From assembly GCF_014230055.1 (NCBI RefSeq), contig NZ_JACHVA010000143.1, forward strand, positions 62,001 to 126,000: 64,000 bases of DNA, given 5' to 3'. Origin of the DNA: Puniceicoccus vermicola. GTDB taxonomy: Bacteria > Verrucomicrobiota > Verrucomicrobiia > Opitutales > Puniceicoccaceae. The notes beneath the pieces are model-generated. The model saw only the letters and a list, made by a program, of their open reading frames with translations, did not search any database and was not told where the DNA came from. A program made the translations under genes and the position numbers. The stretch's first letter is position 1; each line of letters opens with the position of its first letter. Shown piece after piece: positions 62,722-64,000 of this stretch.

Positions 62722-63561
62722 TTATTGATCCGACAATTCAGCCTGAGAGATCGAAATGTTTCTGTAAATCGCCGCCCTTTGATTCATATGCCGCAGACCA
62801 ATTCGACCTTCATTCAAGTTGGGAGTTTGGGATAGATCCCAACGAAAAAACCGGGATTCAGTGGGGTTTTGAACCTGCATCAGCAACTCCTCTCCCCGCT
62901 TGATCACGGTGATATGATGAGTGATTCCAGGTTCAAAAAGACCGACAGCCGAATAATCAGGCTCGATTTCCATTTTACTAAAGTCACCTCCAGCGAGCGA
63001 GCGAGGGTAGCGGCGAGCACGAATGTAAGCGGACTCCTTCGTCGCTTCGGGATCATTGTCAAAAGCCGCAAAGCTGATGTGCAACAAGTTCATATGGTCG
63101 AAATACATTTTCATGTATGGAATCTGTCGCAGATCATTCCATTGGGAGATGTCCTCGACATAAGGGGCTTCACCCGTCCCCGTTGCAAAGAGGTAGATGA
63201 GGTTCACATAATGGTCGACCGTATCCATCCGAGTATAATCGAATTCCAGCTTAAGGTCGCCTTGAAAACTCTGCTGAGTCCACAAGACCGCATGAGACGC
63301 ATTATCCCTCGCGATCGGTCCAGCCGAATAAAAAAGGCCATTGGGTAAGTTCTTGAGCGTCGCTTTGTGCCCATCGAGAAACCAGTGATCCTGCCAAGGC
63401 TCCCGTCCTGAAAAGCGCATGACTTCTGTCCAATTCTCACCGCGCGCTTGATCGAAAGTATTGCGCAGGTCGCTATCGTCCTGAGATTCCGGAGTCGCCA
63501 TAGAAATCGTATTGAAACAGCTCATCATCGAAACGGCGAGCGCCAAGGCTCGAAAATTCAT
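62722..63561 (-). CDS. DUF1961 secreted protein, concanavalin-like
   Basis: A 279-residue protein from MNFRALALAVSMM, whose first ~22 residues make a signal peptide (cleavage near ISMATPE). The DUF1961 fold (polysaccharide-binding or lyase-related jelly roll) is indicated by HWFLDGHKATLKNLPNGLFYSAGP, LKLEFDYTRMDTVDHYVNLIYLF (landmark FDYTRMDTVDHYVNLIY) and the C-terminal GRIGLRHMNQRAAIYRNISI. A longer frame to 63663 would add 34 residues without a signal. It lies 147 bp after a LamG/PEP-CTERM gene on the same strand. Confidence 0.82.
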   Translation of the reverse strand: MNFRALALAVSMMSCFNTISMATPESQDDSDLRNTFDQARGENWTEVMRFSGREPWQDHWFLDGHKATLKNLPNGLFYSAGPIARDNASHAVLWTQQSFQGDLKLEFDYTRMDTVDHYVNLIYLFATGTGEAPYVEDISQWNDLRQIPYMKMYFDHMNLLHISFAAFDNDPEATKESAYIRARRYPRSLAGGDFSKMEIEPDYSAVGLFEPGITHHITVIKRGEELLMQVQNPTESRFFRWDLSQTPNLNEGRIGLRHMNQRAAIYRNISISQAELSDQ

Positions 63562-63708
63562 TCGAATTCGAACCGCTTTTGAGAGTCCAGTAACGAAAAT
63601 CCTGACATTAAAGGGGTTCTCCATCAGATTCATTTGATCCTTTCGAGCCGAGGCTCCGGACATCGTGTAAAAAGACTGCCCGGAACACTTACGACCAAAA
63701 TTTTCGAT

Positions 63709-64000
63709 TCAGCGATCCCCAAACCTGCTGCGCCGAAGAAAAACCAGTAGGATTGCGAAAAACCCGACAAACATCGAGGACGTGCTCAACTCTGGAATCG
63801 CATTCGCCCGTATGCCCTCCAAATCACCGAGACTCAGTGCGCCCGAAGCATCAGCTGCTCCTCCGTCTGTATAGACTCGCAGATCATCAAGGAGACCATC
63901 GTAGGGACGGTTGTAGCCACTGGAGTTACCGATAAGCAGCGTCTCAGAAGTTGTATGGACGGTGTCCGGATCAAAGGTAGCCGTGCCAAGAAGTGAGACC
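63709..64000 (-). CDS. LamG/PEP-CTERM protein, C-terminal part
   Basis: At least 97 residues, open to the window edge, so the N-terminus is outside. The beta-strand motif YDGLLDDLRVYTDGG is the classic end of a LamG/concanavalin domain. The C-terminus is IPELSTSS, a 12-residue hydrophobic span (MFVGFFAILLVF) and LRRSRFGDR, the PEP-CTERM sorting signal with a PEL variant. Such proteins are processed by the exosortase/EpsH system and anchored at the envelope. No exosortase lies in the window. It is too short at the edge to name a function. Confidence 0.82.
   Translation of the reverse strand, partial: VSLLGTATFDPDTVHTTSETLLIGNSSGYNRPYDGLLDDLRVYTDGGAADASGALSLGDLEGIRANAIPELSTSSMFVGFFAILLVFLRRSRFGDR

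Overview
The window reads as a chromosomal segment of a marine-type Verrucomicrobiota, most likely Opitutae/Puniceicoccales. This is inferred from gene content: paired DUF1800/DUF1501 secretion-associated proteins, a PEP-CTERM LamG protein, a sulfatase beside an IclR regulator, GH38 and CE6 carbohydrate enzymes, DUF1961 and a complete Gram-negative envelope gene set. Most DNA is GC-rich and densely coding, but several intergenic gaps are filled with palindromic repeats. No tRNA, rRNA, CRISPR array, prophage or transposase gene was seen.

Layout. 1-1187: 3' end of rnr. 1446-2237: an SDR oxidoreductase. 2642-5931 (minus): thrC, a WaaE-like glycosyltransferase and an LptF/LptG permease. 5932-7227: a six-copy 195-bp tandem array separating thrC from the upstream run serA-plsY-hom-lysC (12031 down to 7228). 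12244-13749: hybrid histidine kinase. 14116-15123: M28 peptidase, then a tandem repeat tract. 15726-23496 (minus): a nitrogen operon, NasS/NrtA-like sensor - urtABCDE - fmdA - fmdB, with a divergent LysR gene. 24752-27356: rhomboid protease with zinc ribbons, and enolase. 27992-30529 (minus): ydbH-ynbE-ydbL, followed by a GNAT gene and a second ynbE/ydbL-like pair without ydbH. 32761-35043: IclR plus sulfatase. 35352-37213: CE6 esterase and a beta-helix protein cut off at a repeat array. 37954-42474: lipocalin, GH38 alpha-mannosidase and a divergent AraC regulator. 42770-44654: an orphan secreted protein, a MITE-like element and a type II toxin-antitoxin pair. 44841-48139: rph, sucCD and a single-domain lycopene-cyclase-like protein. 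48136-48907: a five-copy repeat array. 49066-55738: an HPt protein, a degenerate sensor kinase, a methyltransferase, and a SWIM protein with a SNF2 helicase. 56355-60901: DUF1800, DUF1501 and a GspG-like protein. 61137-62519: CCA-adding-type nucleotidyltransferase. 62722-64000 (minus): DUF1961 protein and the C-terminus of a LamG/PEP-CTERM protein.

The most notable signal lies between genes. At least seven loci hold palindromic repeat families. They occur as single elements, as two full-length inverted-repeat-bounded elements in opposite orientation, and as tandem arrays with periods of about 105, 148, 169, 178 and 195 bp. Several hairpins carry a GTAG foot like the REP elements handled by RAYT (TnpA_REP) proteins, although no RAYT gene is present here. 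One array sits between lysC and thrC, one abuts the broken 5' end of the beta-helix gene, and one supplies the stop codon of the lycopene-cyclase-like gene.

All functional calls come from reading motifs in the translations. No similarity search or folding program was run.
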